Origin: Desulfobulbus sp.
GTDB taxonomy: Bacteria; Desulfobacterota; Desulfobulbia; Desulfobulbales; Desulfobulbaceae
NCBI GenBank assembly: GCA_028684915.1
Contig: JAQUEZ010000011.1
Location: 3,767 to 67,766, forward strand
Direction of reading: 5' to 3'
DNA length: 64,000 nucleotides
Numbering within the stretch: the stretch's first letter is position 1; every line of letters begins with the position of its first letter. The notes below the pieces were generated by a model that saw only the letters and a program-made list of their open reading frames with translations, did not search any database and was not told the origin of the DNA. This document shows positions 55,358 through 63,874 of this stretch, piece after piece. The position numbers and the translations under genes were made by a program.

Positions 55358-56074
55358 TTATTCAGACAATGAATCCCAATTCTTTTTAAAGGATTTCAAC
55401 TTATTTAAGGTTTTTTGTTGTTCTTCCATCTCCTCAATGATACGGGCAATTTCAGCAGATGTTTTCTTGGCAATTTTTTCCCTTTGACCTACTTTGAATT
55501 TATCAAAGATTACTTTCAACCGAGATTTGCTAATTTCTTTTTGATATTCATCGAGATCAAGATCCTCTGGGTGAGAGATAAGCCTGATGGTATTGCTATA
55601 ATCTGTATTACGAGATACAGGTGTACCAATCAGTTCTTTTGTATCCTTATAGGATAAATTTTCAGAAACTATTTGATCAGCAATCTTCTTCTTTTCGTCT
55701 AGATTCTCAACTTTTAGCAATAAAGTTCGATGTGAAATACTAATTTTCATATATGAATCATGATGCCCTATTTTTTCCCTGTCTTTCCACAGATTGATAG
55801 CATCATATATCCACGATTTTGACTTACCTGTTTCACCAGAAATTTCAGAAATTAAGCGAAGCAATGATTTATGCTTAGCAACAGACTGATTAGAACGGAA
55901 GTTCTCAACATCACCCCCAAAGAAATTATCCTTTATATATTCAGCAACCTCATAAGAAGCAGCTCCAAGATGATTGATTAAAATTTCTTTAATATCATCT
56001 TTGGCTTTAGAGATAAGTTCAAGGTCTTCTTCTTCTGAACAGTTCATTGAAGATGTGGTAATATCTTTTGTCAT
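55358..56074 (-). CDS. KorB/ParB-like HTH protein of the element
   Basis: 238 aa. The centre reads as a ParB-type HTH: LLRLISEISGETGKSKSWIYDAINLWK, then a segment of ISHRTLLLKVENLDEKKKIADQIVSENLSYKDTKELI. The C-terminus (about 195-238) is a charged coiled coil. No clear enzymatic motif. It may bind the GTGTAG palindrome 105 bp upstream of its start. Divergent from the BFD-like gene. Confidence 0.6.
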   Translation of the reverse strand: MTKDITTSSMNCSEEEDLELISKAKDDIKEILINHLGAASYEVAEYIKDNFFGGDVENFRSNQSVAKHKSLLRLISEISGETGKSKSWIYDAINLWKDREKIGHHDSYMKISISHRTLLLKVENLDEKKKIADQIVSENLSYKDTKELIGTPVSRNTDYSNTIRLISHPEDLDLDEYQKEISKSRLKVIFDKFKVGQREKIAKKTSAEIARIIEEMEEQQKTLNKLKSFKKNWDSLSE

Positions 56075-56179
56075 TTGAGTCTCCGAGTGAACATGGTAAT
56101 GGATTCAAGATTGTATATTTACAATTGGGGATAGTCAATTTGATATTGGTAGATAATTCATATTTTTTAACGGCAAAAT

Positions 56180-56195
56180 GTGTAGATTCCTACAC
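56180..56195. promoter_or_regulatory. GTGTAG-type palindrome, site 2
   Basis: GTGTAGATTCCTACAC: perfect 6-bp arms, 4-bp spacer. It lies between the divergent genes at 56074 and 56308, where it could control both. Confidence 0.7.
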
Positions 56196-56307
56196 TTTCA
56201 CACGGTTATTGTGACGGTGTTAATTCCAGCATTTTTAGGTATTATTTTTCCTGCAATTTCAATCCATTAAACTGCTAATTATGGTATTGCCCAGGAGGTG
56301 ATTTCCC

Positions 56308-56490
56308 ATGTCAGAGACAATGTGCTATTGCTTCGGTTTCACTGAGGAAGATATAAAAAATGATTTCACAGATCATGGTCGCTCAACTATTTTGGAAAGG
56401 ATAATAGAGGAGAAAAAGAAAGGTAATTGTCGATGTGAGCAAAAAAATCCCAAAAAAACTGATGCTTTAACGATATTCGCCAGGTGGTGA
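56308..56490 (+). CDS. BFD-like [2Fe-2S]-binding small protein
   Basis: 60 aa. Cys at positions 6 and 8 (CYCFGFTEEDI) and a second CxC near 41-43 (GNCRCEQKNPK) follow the pattern of the N-terminal cluster domain of CopZ and of BFD-like proteins. AGGAGG lies ten bases before the ATG. A redox protein in a mobile element is unusual. Function unknown. Confidence 0.75.
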   Translation: MSETMCYCFGFTEEDIKNDFTDHGRSTILERIIEEKKKGNCRCEQKNPKKTDALTIFARW

Positions 56491-56641
56491 GTACGATATC
56501 AGGGGGAATGAAAATAAATCTTTACTGAAAACATCCCCCTATTTCATAATTAAAATTTCCTATAGATATTAGCTATTAAGGCAATAATGTTCCCAATTAT
56601 TGAATGGTCACATTTATCATGAATCTATGGGAGAGGAGATT

Positions 56642-57196
56642 ATGAAAGGATGTCGAGTTATGACAGATGAGGAAGTGAGAATGGTTCTGAATGAATTGCA
56701 GGTGAGAGACAGAGTTCTGTTCTTGACTTGTTTAACTTTTGGAACAAGAATTTCCGAAGCATTGTCTTTGACCTTTGGTGATGTGGCGGGGAGCAATCTC
56801 TACCTTGTGTCACAGAAAGGGTCAGAAAACATATCATTCCCGATACCTTATGCTTACAAACAAGCAATCGAGGAGTTGAAAGAGTGGTACACAGAGAAAG
56901 GGCTGAAGATAACGAGCAAATCGCCGTTATTTATCTCACAGAAGGGTAAGAATCAGCACATCACGAGGCAATTAGCATCAAGTCTGGTAAAAAAAACTGT
57001 TAAGACTCTTGGCTTGGAAGGAAAAATCAATACACATTCGTTTAGAAAGTCATTTGTAACGAAAATTTACGAAATGACAGGCTATAATATTGCAGAAACG
57101 AAGACCTACAGCAGACACAAAAGTCTTGTAAATCTAGAATATTACATCAAAACAACCGAAACGACAGATTTGGTTGAGCAACTGAATTGGTGTTGA
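56642..57196 (+). CDS. Small tyrosine recombinase (catalytic domain only)
   Basis: 184 aa. It has the catalytic set: Arg in TFGTRISEALSLTF, Lys in SQKGSENISF, H-x-x-R in THSFRKSFV, the second basic in YSRHKSL, and the nucleophilic Tyr in LEYYIKT. The core-binding N-terminal domain of XerC/D is missing. ATG at 56642 is five bases after AGAGGAGA. Similar short recombinases occur on phages and plasmids as dimer resolvers. Confidence 0.85.
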   Translation: MKGCRVMTDEEVRMVLNELQVRDRVLFLTCLTFGTRISEALSLTFGDVAGSNLYLVSQKGSENISFPIPYAYKQAIEELKEWYTEKGLKITSKSPLFISQKGKNQHITRQLASSLVKKTVKTLGLEGKINTHSFRKSFVTKIYEMTGYNIAETKTYSRHKSLVNLEYYIKTTETTDLVEQLNWC

Positions 57197-57213
57197 TATT
57201 GGACAATCCCATT

Positions 57214-57345
57214 ATGCCAAAAATAAAATTAGCTTTATATGCTGCTTTAACCGGTTTGGTAGTTGGGCTGATCAATTGGATTATAAACCCTCATTTCATA
57301 ACTGGATTTCTTTCTGGATGGAAGGTATCAAGTTGGTTTCATTGA
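57214..57345 (+). CDS. Possible 43-aa membrane peptide
   Basis: MPKIKLALYAALTGLVVGL at the start, then an NWIINPHFITGFL segment. One hydrophobic helix. No ribosome site, but the frame lies between the recombinase and a good terminator, in one transcript. Confidence 0.35.
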   Translation: MPKIKLALYAALTGLVVGLINWIINPHFITGFLSGWKVSSWFH

Positions 57346-57369
57346 TGTGACATATTGGAAATGATTTTG

Positions 57370-57410
57370 GAATCCTTTAGGTTCGTGGTAGCCTGAAGGA
57401 TTCTTTATTG
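57370..57410 (+). terminator. Terminator after the small recombinase unit
   Basis: GAATCCTT / AAGGATTC stem extended by AGG/CCT, then TTTATTG. Confidence 0.75.
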
Positions 57411-57529
57411 TTAACGGCTGAAACTGATGGGATATGCTAGAACAGTCAAAGTTGTCCTGAAAATTATGAAAACATACCGCCGAGGAACGAACCCATAAGC
57501 CAAATATGGTAGGGTCTTAAGTTGATGTG

Positions 57530-58135
57530 TTACAGCCTTCTCGACTTCACAAAATGAGACACACAGGGCCAAGAAACTTCGTAAATCTTCGCTATACTTG
57601 CTTTACTTACCCCTTTCCGTAGCAACTCTTTAATCTCTTCTTCCTTCCCATCGAGAGTCGATTTACCAAGCCCTTTTGGGCGTCCCAGTAATCGTCCTTC
57701 TGCGCGTGCTTTTGCAAGACCAGACTTGGTTCTCTCAGAAATTAGATCACGTTCGATCTCCGCAAATAGACTGAACATGGTAAGCATGACTTTTGTCTGG
57801 ATATCAGGGCTGCCATCTAGCTTCATTCCTTCCTTGATACAAATTAGCTTCACCCCCGATTCAATGAGAGTGTTGGCAATGATAGCGATCTGTCCAACGC
57901 TTCGACCAAGACGAGATAATTCAGCTACAATCAGTGTGTCGCCATCTTTGAGATTCGCAAGCAAAGTATCAATTAGTCTCTCTTTGGTTGTTTTTCTGGA
58001 AGATACTTTTGCCTCTACCCAAGATGTGATTTGTAAATCATTTTTGCTGCCATAATTCAGAATTTCATAACGCTGGTTTTTTAAATCCTGCTTAATGGTG
58101 CTCACTCGAGCATATCCGACAACCTGATTCTCCAT
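57530..58135 (-). CDS. Serine recombinase (resolvase/invertase)
   Basis: 201 aa. The catalytic Ser is in VVGYARVSTIKQDLKNQ, with LSRLGRS and the SLFAEIERDLISERTKSGL helix. A C-terminal HTH (GVSKASIAKIYEVSWPCVSHFV) binds the site. The ATG at 58135 follows GGGGAAG. It may be an independent insertion or an accessory resolvase. Confidence 0.93.
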   Translation of the reverse strand: MENQVVGYARVSTIKQDLKNQRYEILNYGSKNDLQITSWVEAKVSSRKTTKERLIDTLLANLKDGDTLIVAELSRLGRSVGQIAIIANTLIESGVKLICIKEGMKLDGSPDIQTKVMLTMFSLFAEIERDLISERTKSGLAKARAEGRLLGRPKGLGKSTLDGKEEEIKELLRKGVSKASIAKIYEVSWPCVSHFVKSRRL

Positions 58136-58160
58136 ATTCTTCCCCGAATAAGCTGATTGA

Positions 58161-58319
58161 CAAAAAAAGCTGCTGTGGTACTTGTTTGTCAACCATATCA
58201 AGGAATTGGTCACGGATTTTCTTGAGGAATCAGTAGATCAAAAAACGTTCGATTCTATCTCTATCGAGTCATTAAGCCAATCATTAAAAGAGAACTATTT
58301 TGTAGCGTTAAAAGGTTGA
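58161..58319 (+). pseudogene. Start-less open frame, possible gene remnant
   Basis: A 52-codon open frame ending VALKG without an ATG; it includes DFLEESVDQKTFDSISIE. It begins right next to the resolvase start and may be the tail of a gene disrupted there. Confidence 0.3.
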
Positions 58320-58461
58320 TTAGTAGAAAACCATAGGGCTATGGAGCGATAACTATTTTCCGCACATAGTTTCAATATTGGATTGATAAGCAATTATTTG
58401 AGATTGTGATAAAAAATATTTATCTAAAATTTAAATCACACCCTGAACTATTCAAAAAACA

Positions 58462-59532
58462 ATGGAAGCACATTTAGAATCAGCCGACTTAAAAAAGATT
58501 GCTGCAGATGGGAATGATGCATTGATTTCCTGGTACAACCGAAGTGAGAATAACAGATTATCTGTTGTTCAACAGCAACATAAAAAAATTAATTTAAAAG
58601 GACTATTATTTTTAGACACGAATTTTAGCGGTAGCTCTTTTGAAAATTGCGATCTAAGCAACAGTACATTTATTAATTGCAATTTTGATAATAGCAAATT
58701 TACAAAGTGCAATTTCAACAAAACAAAATTTGAAAACAGTATCAACGCATCAAGTTTGTCAATTAAAAAATCAACTTTTATTAAGGCTGATTTGTCGAAT
58801 CAGGATTTTAGCAATGCATTATTTACAAATAATAATTTGTGCAATTGTATCCTTGAAAACACAAAATTAAATAAATGTGATTTAAAAGGATGTAATTTTC
58901 ACGAAACTGTAATTGGTAAAACAGAATTTGATGGCTGTAAAAATTTAAGCTCAACATCAAATTTAGAGAAGACGATAGTGAAATCATCTCCTGAAAAATA
59001 TGAAGTCAATAAATACAATGTTATAGACAATATATTCAACTGGGAAATAGTTAGAATATTCGGAAAATTACCTTTATTCGGTGCGTCTTATCTCGCAATT
59101 GTTTTAATTCCAATTTTGTTTGGCATAATTAAATATCTAAACAATCACATCCAGATAATTAATAATTTTATAAAGTCAAATTACATATTTAAAATATCAA
59201 AAGCTCAAATATTTGCAGATCAGTATATAATACATAAGATTACTCTTATATCTTATCCAGATTTTCCTGAATTAATTTTAATTTCATCTATATTATTAGC
59301 AATTGGGTCAACTATATATAATTTATTTTGCCCATCAAGAATTAAAGAATTCAGTCATGATGTATGGGTGGATCAATTATACAGAGAACCTATTCATTAT
59401 TTCCCAGTTGCTGTAAAAAATAGACCAATGATATTAATTTCATTAATATCATATACATTTGGAGCCATTCTTTCATTATTCGTTATAATAAATAATCTAC
59501 TCAAAACTATCAATTATATTAATAATTTATAA
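58462..59532 (+). CDS. Pentapeptide-repeat protein with C-terminal membrane segments
   Basis: 356 aa. Pentapeptide repeats of the A/S-N/D-F-x-x type run from about 45 to 165 (for example NFSGSSFENCDLSNSTFINC). The C-terminal half has membrane helices near 205-228, 268-292 and 325-348. The ATG has no clear site. It ends 13 bp before the P-loop ATPase gene, so both form one unit. Pentapeptide parts occur in some defence or toxin proteins. Function unknown. Confidence 0.75.
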   Translation: MEAHLESADLKKIAADGNDALISWYNRSENNRLSVVQQQHKKINLKGLLFLDTNFSGSSFENCDLSNSTFINCNFDNSKFTKCNFNKTKFENSINASSLSIKKSTFIKADLSNQDFSNALFTNNNLCNCILENTKLNKCDLKGCNFHETVIGKTEFDGCKNLSSTSNLEKTIVKSSPEKYEVNKYNVIDNIFNWEIVRIFGKLPLFGASYLAIVLIPILFGIIKYLNNHIQIINNFIKSNYIFKISKAQIFADQYIIHKITLISYPDFPELILISSILLAIGSTIYNLFCPSRIKEFSHDVWVDQLYREPIHYFPVAVKNRPMILISLISYTFGAILSLFVIINNLLKTINYINNL

Positions 59533-59545
59533 TGGAGTGCTAAAT

Positions 59546-61981
59546 ATGTATTCAAAGCGTATAGATAAAGTAATAATTGGACTTGAAGATTTATCTATAA
59601 AAAAAATTAACAATATTGAATCGCGGCGTTATTTTTACGAAGGCAGGTATATTCGATTAAAAAATACAAGGAATTATTGTCAAGGATTTCCATTAAGGCT
59701 TAGAAAAAATAATATCCCAATTGAATACAACATAGACGACCCAAATATAAGAAAGTTAGTGCATTCATTTTCAAGTTTTACCATGAACCCTAAACATAAA
59801 TCGTTATTTGAAAAATATTACTATACATCAGAAGAAAATGCTGAAGATTATGGAACTCTTACAACACGGGATTTAGTCACAGAACAATTATTTCAAATTA
59901 ATTCATCAAAACAAATTATCCATGATTTTGTACAACTTCTTATCGAGGAAGCTAGAAAATTAATTCATCACCAAAAAGGAGATGATTTAAAATATTGTAA
60001 ATATGCAATTGTAGGCAGGCCTGGAACAGGGAAAACTGCTTTAATAAATTATTGTTTTAGTGTTTATGGTGAGCAATTAGATGAAGAACGCATTATTTAT
60101 GTAAGAATAAACCTAAATGAAATAATTCAAGATGGACAAAGCTTAAGAACAAGAATGCTTTCGAAGTGGCTGAGAATTTTTTGCAAATATTATTTCCGAT
60201 CTGAAAAATTTGATGATTTTAAAAATCATTTTGTTGTATGCGATGAAATTAGATCAAGAATTAAAAAATATAGATCTGATTGTTTTCCTACAAAAACGCA
60301 AGATGATTATGATTTAATGGTAAACTATTTTATCGATTTGCTATATGATTTACATACAAAAACATTTCATTCTGTAGAATATTCTTTGCAGCTTTCAGAA
60401 AAACGAAGTTCAAACGGAAATATTATAGTGTCACTTGAAGATTTAAGTAAGATGACTGAAATTCTAATGTCTTATGTTCAAGTAGTAAAGAATTGGGGGA
60501 GCATAATAATATTTGATGGTTTTGATCGTGTAACTTTTGACAAAATGCATTTTGATCAATTTAAATCGTGGTGTATGGAAATCAAGCAATTATCTTCGAT
60601 AGAAGACAATAGATTTTGCAAATCTGTATTTATAGTAACGTTAAGAGATTATTCAATAAGAACATTTTTTAGACATAATAATCAAGGTTCAATTCAAGAA
60701 TACAGTCAAAAGGGGCCAAACTTTCTTTGCCTATCTATAAAAAATGGTATTTTTAAGGAAATAATCGAAAAAAGGTTTGAAATGCTTGATGAAAAATTTC
60801 CAGATATCGATGTTATAAATATTAAGCGGAATTTAATTAATCTTATGTATATGAGTTACAATAAGTGTGGGCCTCAAAAAGCATTAGACTCTGACTGGAA
60901 AGAGGTGTCAAAGACATTTGAAAATATATTTGTTCATAATTATAGATTATTATTCAAATATTTGAGAGACCTTGTTTATTTGATATATAGAACATTAAGT
61001 GGGAAATATAATATCTCAGAATTAATCCAATCAAACCCTGAAAATAAAGAACTTTTACATGCATTTATGGGGCAAGAATGGAGAATTCTCAAATTATTTA
61101 TCACAGGAACTTCAAAGGTTGTCCCATTCTCAAATAGAATTTCTTATGGGGAAAACGGACAACCAATTTTCCAAGGAGTGGTTCCTGTTATTCCCAATAT
61201 ATTTAATTTTAATGAATTCTCAAATCGTACCGAAGAGGCAAGTTACTATATTGACCAAGATGGTAGAAAACATAAAGATGAGCATATTTCATCTATTGAC
61301 CAAGCTAATAAATTATTACTTAAATATCATGCATTAAAAATTTTAGAATTAAATGGTGGGACATTGGGGGTTGAAACTTTAATTAGATCATTAAATGCTA
61401 ATTTTTGCAAGAAATGGTTTTTTGATATTATATTTGAAATTAGAGAACTTATTTTTTCTAATGTTATTAGCTGTGATTTAACTGAAGCTGAATACAATGA
61501 TATGAATAAAATATCAACTAATTTTCCAGTAACGATTACTCCTAAATTTGATATTATCAAATTCATAATTGAACAATCAGTATATTACGAAAATATTATT
61601 GATGATACACCGATTGAAGAAAGATTTGCTAAAGATACACTGCGCCCATTAAACCCTGTCGATTGCAGTGACATTTGGGAATATTTAAAAGAGAAATCAT
61701 TTTTCATAATTTATTTTCTTCATTATATAAATTATGTCGAAAATCAATTTTTTGAAAATTTATGCGAATCAAAGTCAGATCATATTTACGATTACTACCA
61801 GATTAGCAAGAATGATTTTAACAAAAATTTCAGATTTTTTAAAAATATTAATGTCGATAATATTAAAAGTACTATTAACGCTTTTCTAAATACATACTTA
61901 AAAAATATTAATAATGATCTTGCTGAGTCGCTGTTAACTAATTGGGAAGAGTATATTATTAATGTTCAAAATAATTGTTAA
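59546..61981 (+). CDS. Large P-loop ATPase (STAND/AAA-like), partner of the pentapeptide protein
   Basis: 811 aa. Walker A GRPGTGKT at 157-164; Walker B-like IIIFDGFD at 320-327; a sensor-like VTLRDYSIRTFF further on. The long insert between A and B, and the helical C-terminal half (about 440-811) without known enzyme motifs, suit a STAND- or ORC-like switch ATPase. ATG 59546 lies eight bases after GGAG. The pairing with a membrane pentapeptide protein on a mobile element suggests a defence or killing role (inference). Confidence 0.75.
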   Translation: MYSKRIDKVIIGLEDLSIKKINNIESRRYFYEGRYIRLKNTRNYCQGFPLRLRKNNIPIEYNIDDPNIRKLVHSFSSFTMNPKHKSLFEKYYYTSEENAEDYGTLTTRDLVTEQLFQINSSKQIIHDFVQLLIEEARKLIHHQKGDDLKYCKYAIVGRPGTGKTALINYCFSVYGEQLDEERIIYVRINLNEIIQDGQSLRTRMLSKWLRIFCKYYFRSEKFDDFKNHFVVCDEIRSRIKKYRSDCFPTKTQDDYDLMVNYFIDLLYDLHTKTFHSVEYSLQLSEKRSSNGNIIVSLEDLSKMTEILMSYVQVVKNWGSIIIFDGFDRVTFDKMHFDQFKSWCMEIKQLSSIEDNRFCKSVFIVTLRDYSIRTFFRHNNQGSIQEYSQKGPNFLCLSIKNGIFKEIIEKRFEMLDEKFPDIDVINIKRNLINLMYMSYNKCGPQKALDSDWKEVSKTFENIFVHNYRLLFKYLRDLVYLIYRTLSGKYNISELIQSNPENKELLHAFMGQEWRILKLFITGTSKVVPFSNRISYGENGQPIFQGVVPVIPNIFNFNEFSNRTEEASYYIDQDGRKHKDEHISSIDQANKLLLKYHALKILELNGGTLGVETLIRSLNANFCKKWFFDIIFEIRELIFSNVISCDLTEAEYNDMNKISTNFPVTITPKFDIIKFIIEQSVYYENIIDDTPIEERFAKDTLRPLNPVDCSDIWEYLKEKSFFIIYFLHYINYVENQFFENLCESKSDHIYDYYQISKNDFNKNFRFFKNINVDNIKSTINAFLNTYLKNINNDLAESLLTNWEEYIINVQNNC

Positions 61982-62223
61982 TCATGTCACAGTTATTCTA
62001 ACATTCTTTTCACATTAATTTACTGTTATCTGCTTATTCAAACATCATCTTATGTCTCTTATTTGTGATGAAATCAATATCAACTATCTAATTATGTGGT
62101 TTTTGTTCTAATTAGTATTGCTAATCTCTGATTCTCTTTTTCTGTGGCCAGATACTTTGTTCTGAATGATTATAACCTCAATAAATTACATCTTCTAATT
62201 TAACGTGAAAAAGAGGTTGAATC

Positions 62224-62463
62224 ATGGTCGCAGAAAACAAGACAGCCGTAGCTGACAAGGTAACAGACAAAGCGGCAGAAGTCACCAAAGAGGAGAAAAA
62301 GGGGACACCTGAAACCCCCGACACTCAAGTTAAGCTGAAAAGTATCAACATAAAGCTGCCGGAGGAGGTTCACCGAAAGCTGAAATCTAAGGCAGCTCTG
62401 GATGGTGAGAGTACTTCCAAAGTGGTTACAAGGTTGATCGACGAGTATGTCAAAGCGGTTTGA
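62224..62463 (+). CDS. Ribbon-helix-helix DNA-binding protein
   Basis: 79 aa. A charged Lys/Glu/Thr-rich tail of about 38 residues is followed by an RHH domain: VKLKSINIKLPEEVHRKLKSKAALDG then STSKVVTRLIDEYV. Such ParG/CopG-like proteins regulate plasmid partition or element genes. AAGAGG precedes the ATG. A parA-like partner is not adjacent. Confidence 0.82.
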   Translation: MVAENKTAVADKVTDKAAEVTKEEKKGTPETPDTQVKLKSINIKLPEEVHRKLKSKAALDGESTSKVVTRLIDEYVKAV

Positions 62464-63450
62464 CTGCCACTGAATTTTAAAAATAAAAATCGATCTGTTC
62501 TACAGTCTTCAACCTGGAAAACCAACGCCTCCTTGGCATGATCCCACTCATCTGGAATCAAGCTCAGGAGGCGTGTTATTTTGCGCTATAATCGCGTCAA
62601 ATCGATTCGGCTAGACCTTTGTATGTCTCGCAGGGAAATTCGGTCTTAAATTCATCTTGCACTTCACTTCATCAACCACCTCCAGATAGAATGTAAACGT
62701 CACCGATACAAGCCTCTGGTTACTTCCGGACAAGCGATTTTCTCGCATCCGGCTGTGCTGCAGGTTCATGGTGGATTTTAAGCTCAGAATGATCACATCT
62801 GAGACCAAGCATTGGAACCATCATTTTAAACCTGTCAGTGTCCTCTTACAGGACGCAGCCAACTCCATCTAAAGACATTATGCTCCCCATGGCATTTACC
62901 CTCAATGGGGATCTTTATGAGCCTTCCCTCGGTCTTTTACTCCAGCTATTTAGCGTATGTCACCATTCTTTAACGAAAAATGCACACCTACAAATGATTA
63001 TACCCATAATATCATGTGAAAATGTGTAGGTGTCTACACATAGCATACGGTAGGCCGTACTACATCTGCCAGTATGCATTTCTCTCTGACTAATCCTTAT
63101 TCCAGGAAACGGTTCCAACGCTCGATCTCAGCCACTCTCACCAGCAATCTTACGATTTACTGATCAGGCATCTCTCAGGCAACAGCACTCGATGGGAACG
63201 GTGCTGAGGTTATCCCCTAAGTAAATTTTGTTTTTTGATCTCATCCGTAAAAATGGGATTGATACAGATGTCCGCGCTAACAGCGGTACTGAGCTGGAGC
63301 AAGATTCAAGGCACCCACGGCATCTTTCGATGAAACGATGTGAATTTATAAAATTGCTTTAAAGATACTATTTCTATAAGTGGTGGGGAAAATAACTAGC
63401 ATGAAAATGCTATTGATTAATTAAAGAATTTCTGCTCTTTTGCGCAGGTT
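62464..63450. other. Nearly 1-kb stretch without a clear gene
   Basis: Holds an inverted repeat ACGCCTCCT (62524) / AGGAGGCGT (62566) that may end the RHH transcript, and the third GTGTAG palindrome at 63024. Short frames (62611-62808 minus, 62838-63029 plus) show no domain or site. It may be a decayed or regulatory area. Confidence 0.45.
63024..63039. promoter_or_regulatory. GTGTAG-type palindrome, site 3
   Basis: GTGTAGGTGTCTACAC, perfect arms extended by one base each side (TGTGTAG...CTACACA). A half-site CACCTACA is about 40 bp upstream. Confidence 0.7.
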
Positions 63451-63874
63451 ATGTCTTTAATTAATATCAAGCAGTCTCACACCTCCATCACAATGACAAT
63501 GACCACCGGTAAAAACAAGCTGGCTGAAGAGATAATCACAGAAATACAAGGGCTTACATGCGGACAGTTGTATTGGATCAACCGTGTCTTGCACATATTT
63601 AACGGCCAATACAATTTTGAAATAATAACGTCAGATATTATCGATAACGTGATACTTCTGAACTTCGGTGACGCATTACGTGTCCATCATAGTTTTTCTG
63701 TTGAGCCATTTTCTAAAGATAAATTTGAATACGTTCTGGAACAATGTCTCAAAATGGGTGGTCAATCAGCATTTTTGGCCACAAAGGGAAATCGCGGTCA
63801 CGATATTACTATTAATGGACAGACATTTTCTCTCAAAACACAAGCAGATAAAAATATACGAGAAGACAAGATTT
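63451..63874 (+). pseudogene. Putative PD-(D/E)xK restriction endonuclease, cut by an IS66 element
   Basis: About 141 codons remain before the insertion. Residues near 113-132 read RGHDITINGQTFSLKTQADK, a D-x(n)-S-x-K arrangement that resembles nuclease cores in some type II restriction enzymes. The frame then runs into the insertion and ends at 63921 with foreign residues. No methyltransferase lies near. The identification is tentative. Confidence 0.45.

Noticed and set aside
62611..62808. 65-codon minus-strand gene
   Set aside because: No ribosome site or recognised domain; lies in a gene-poor stretch with several other equally weak frames.
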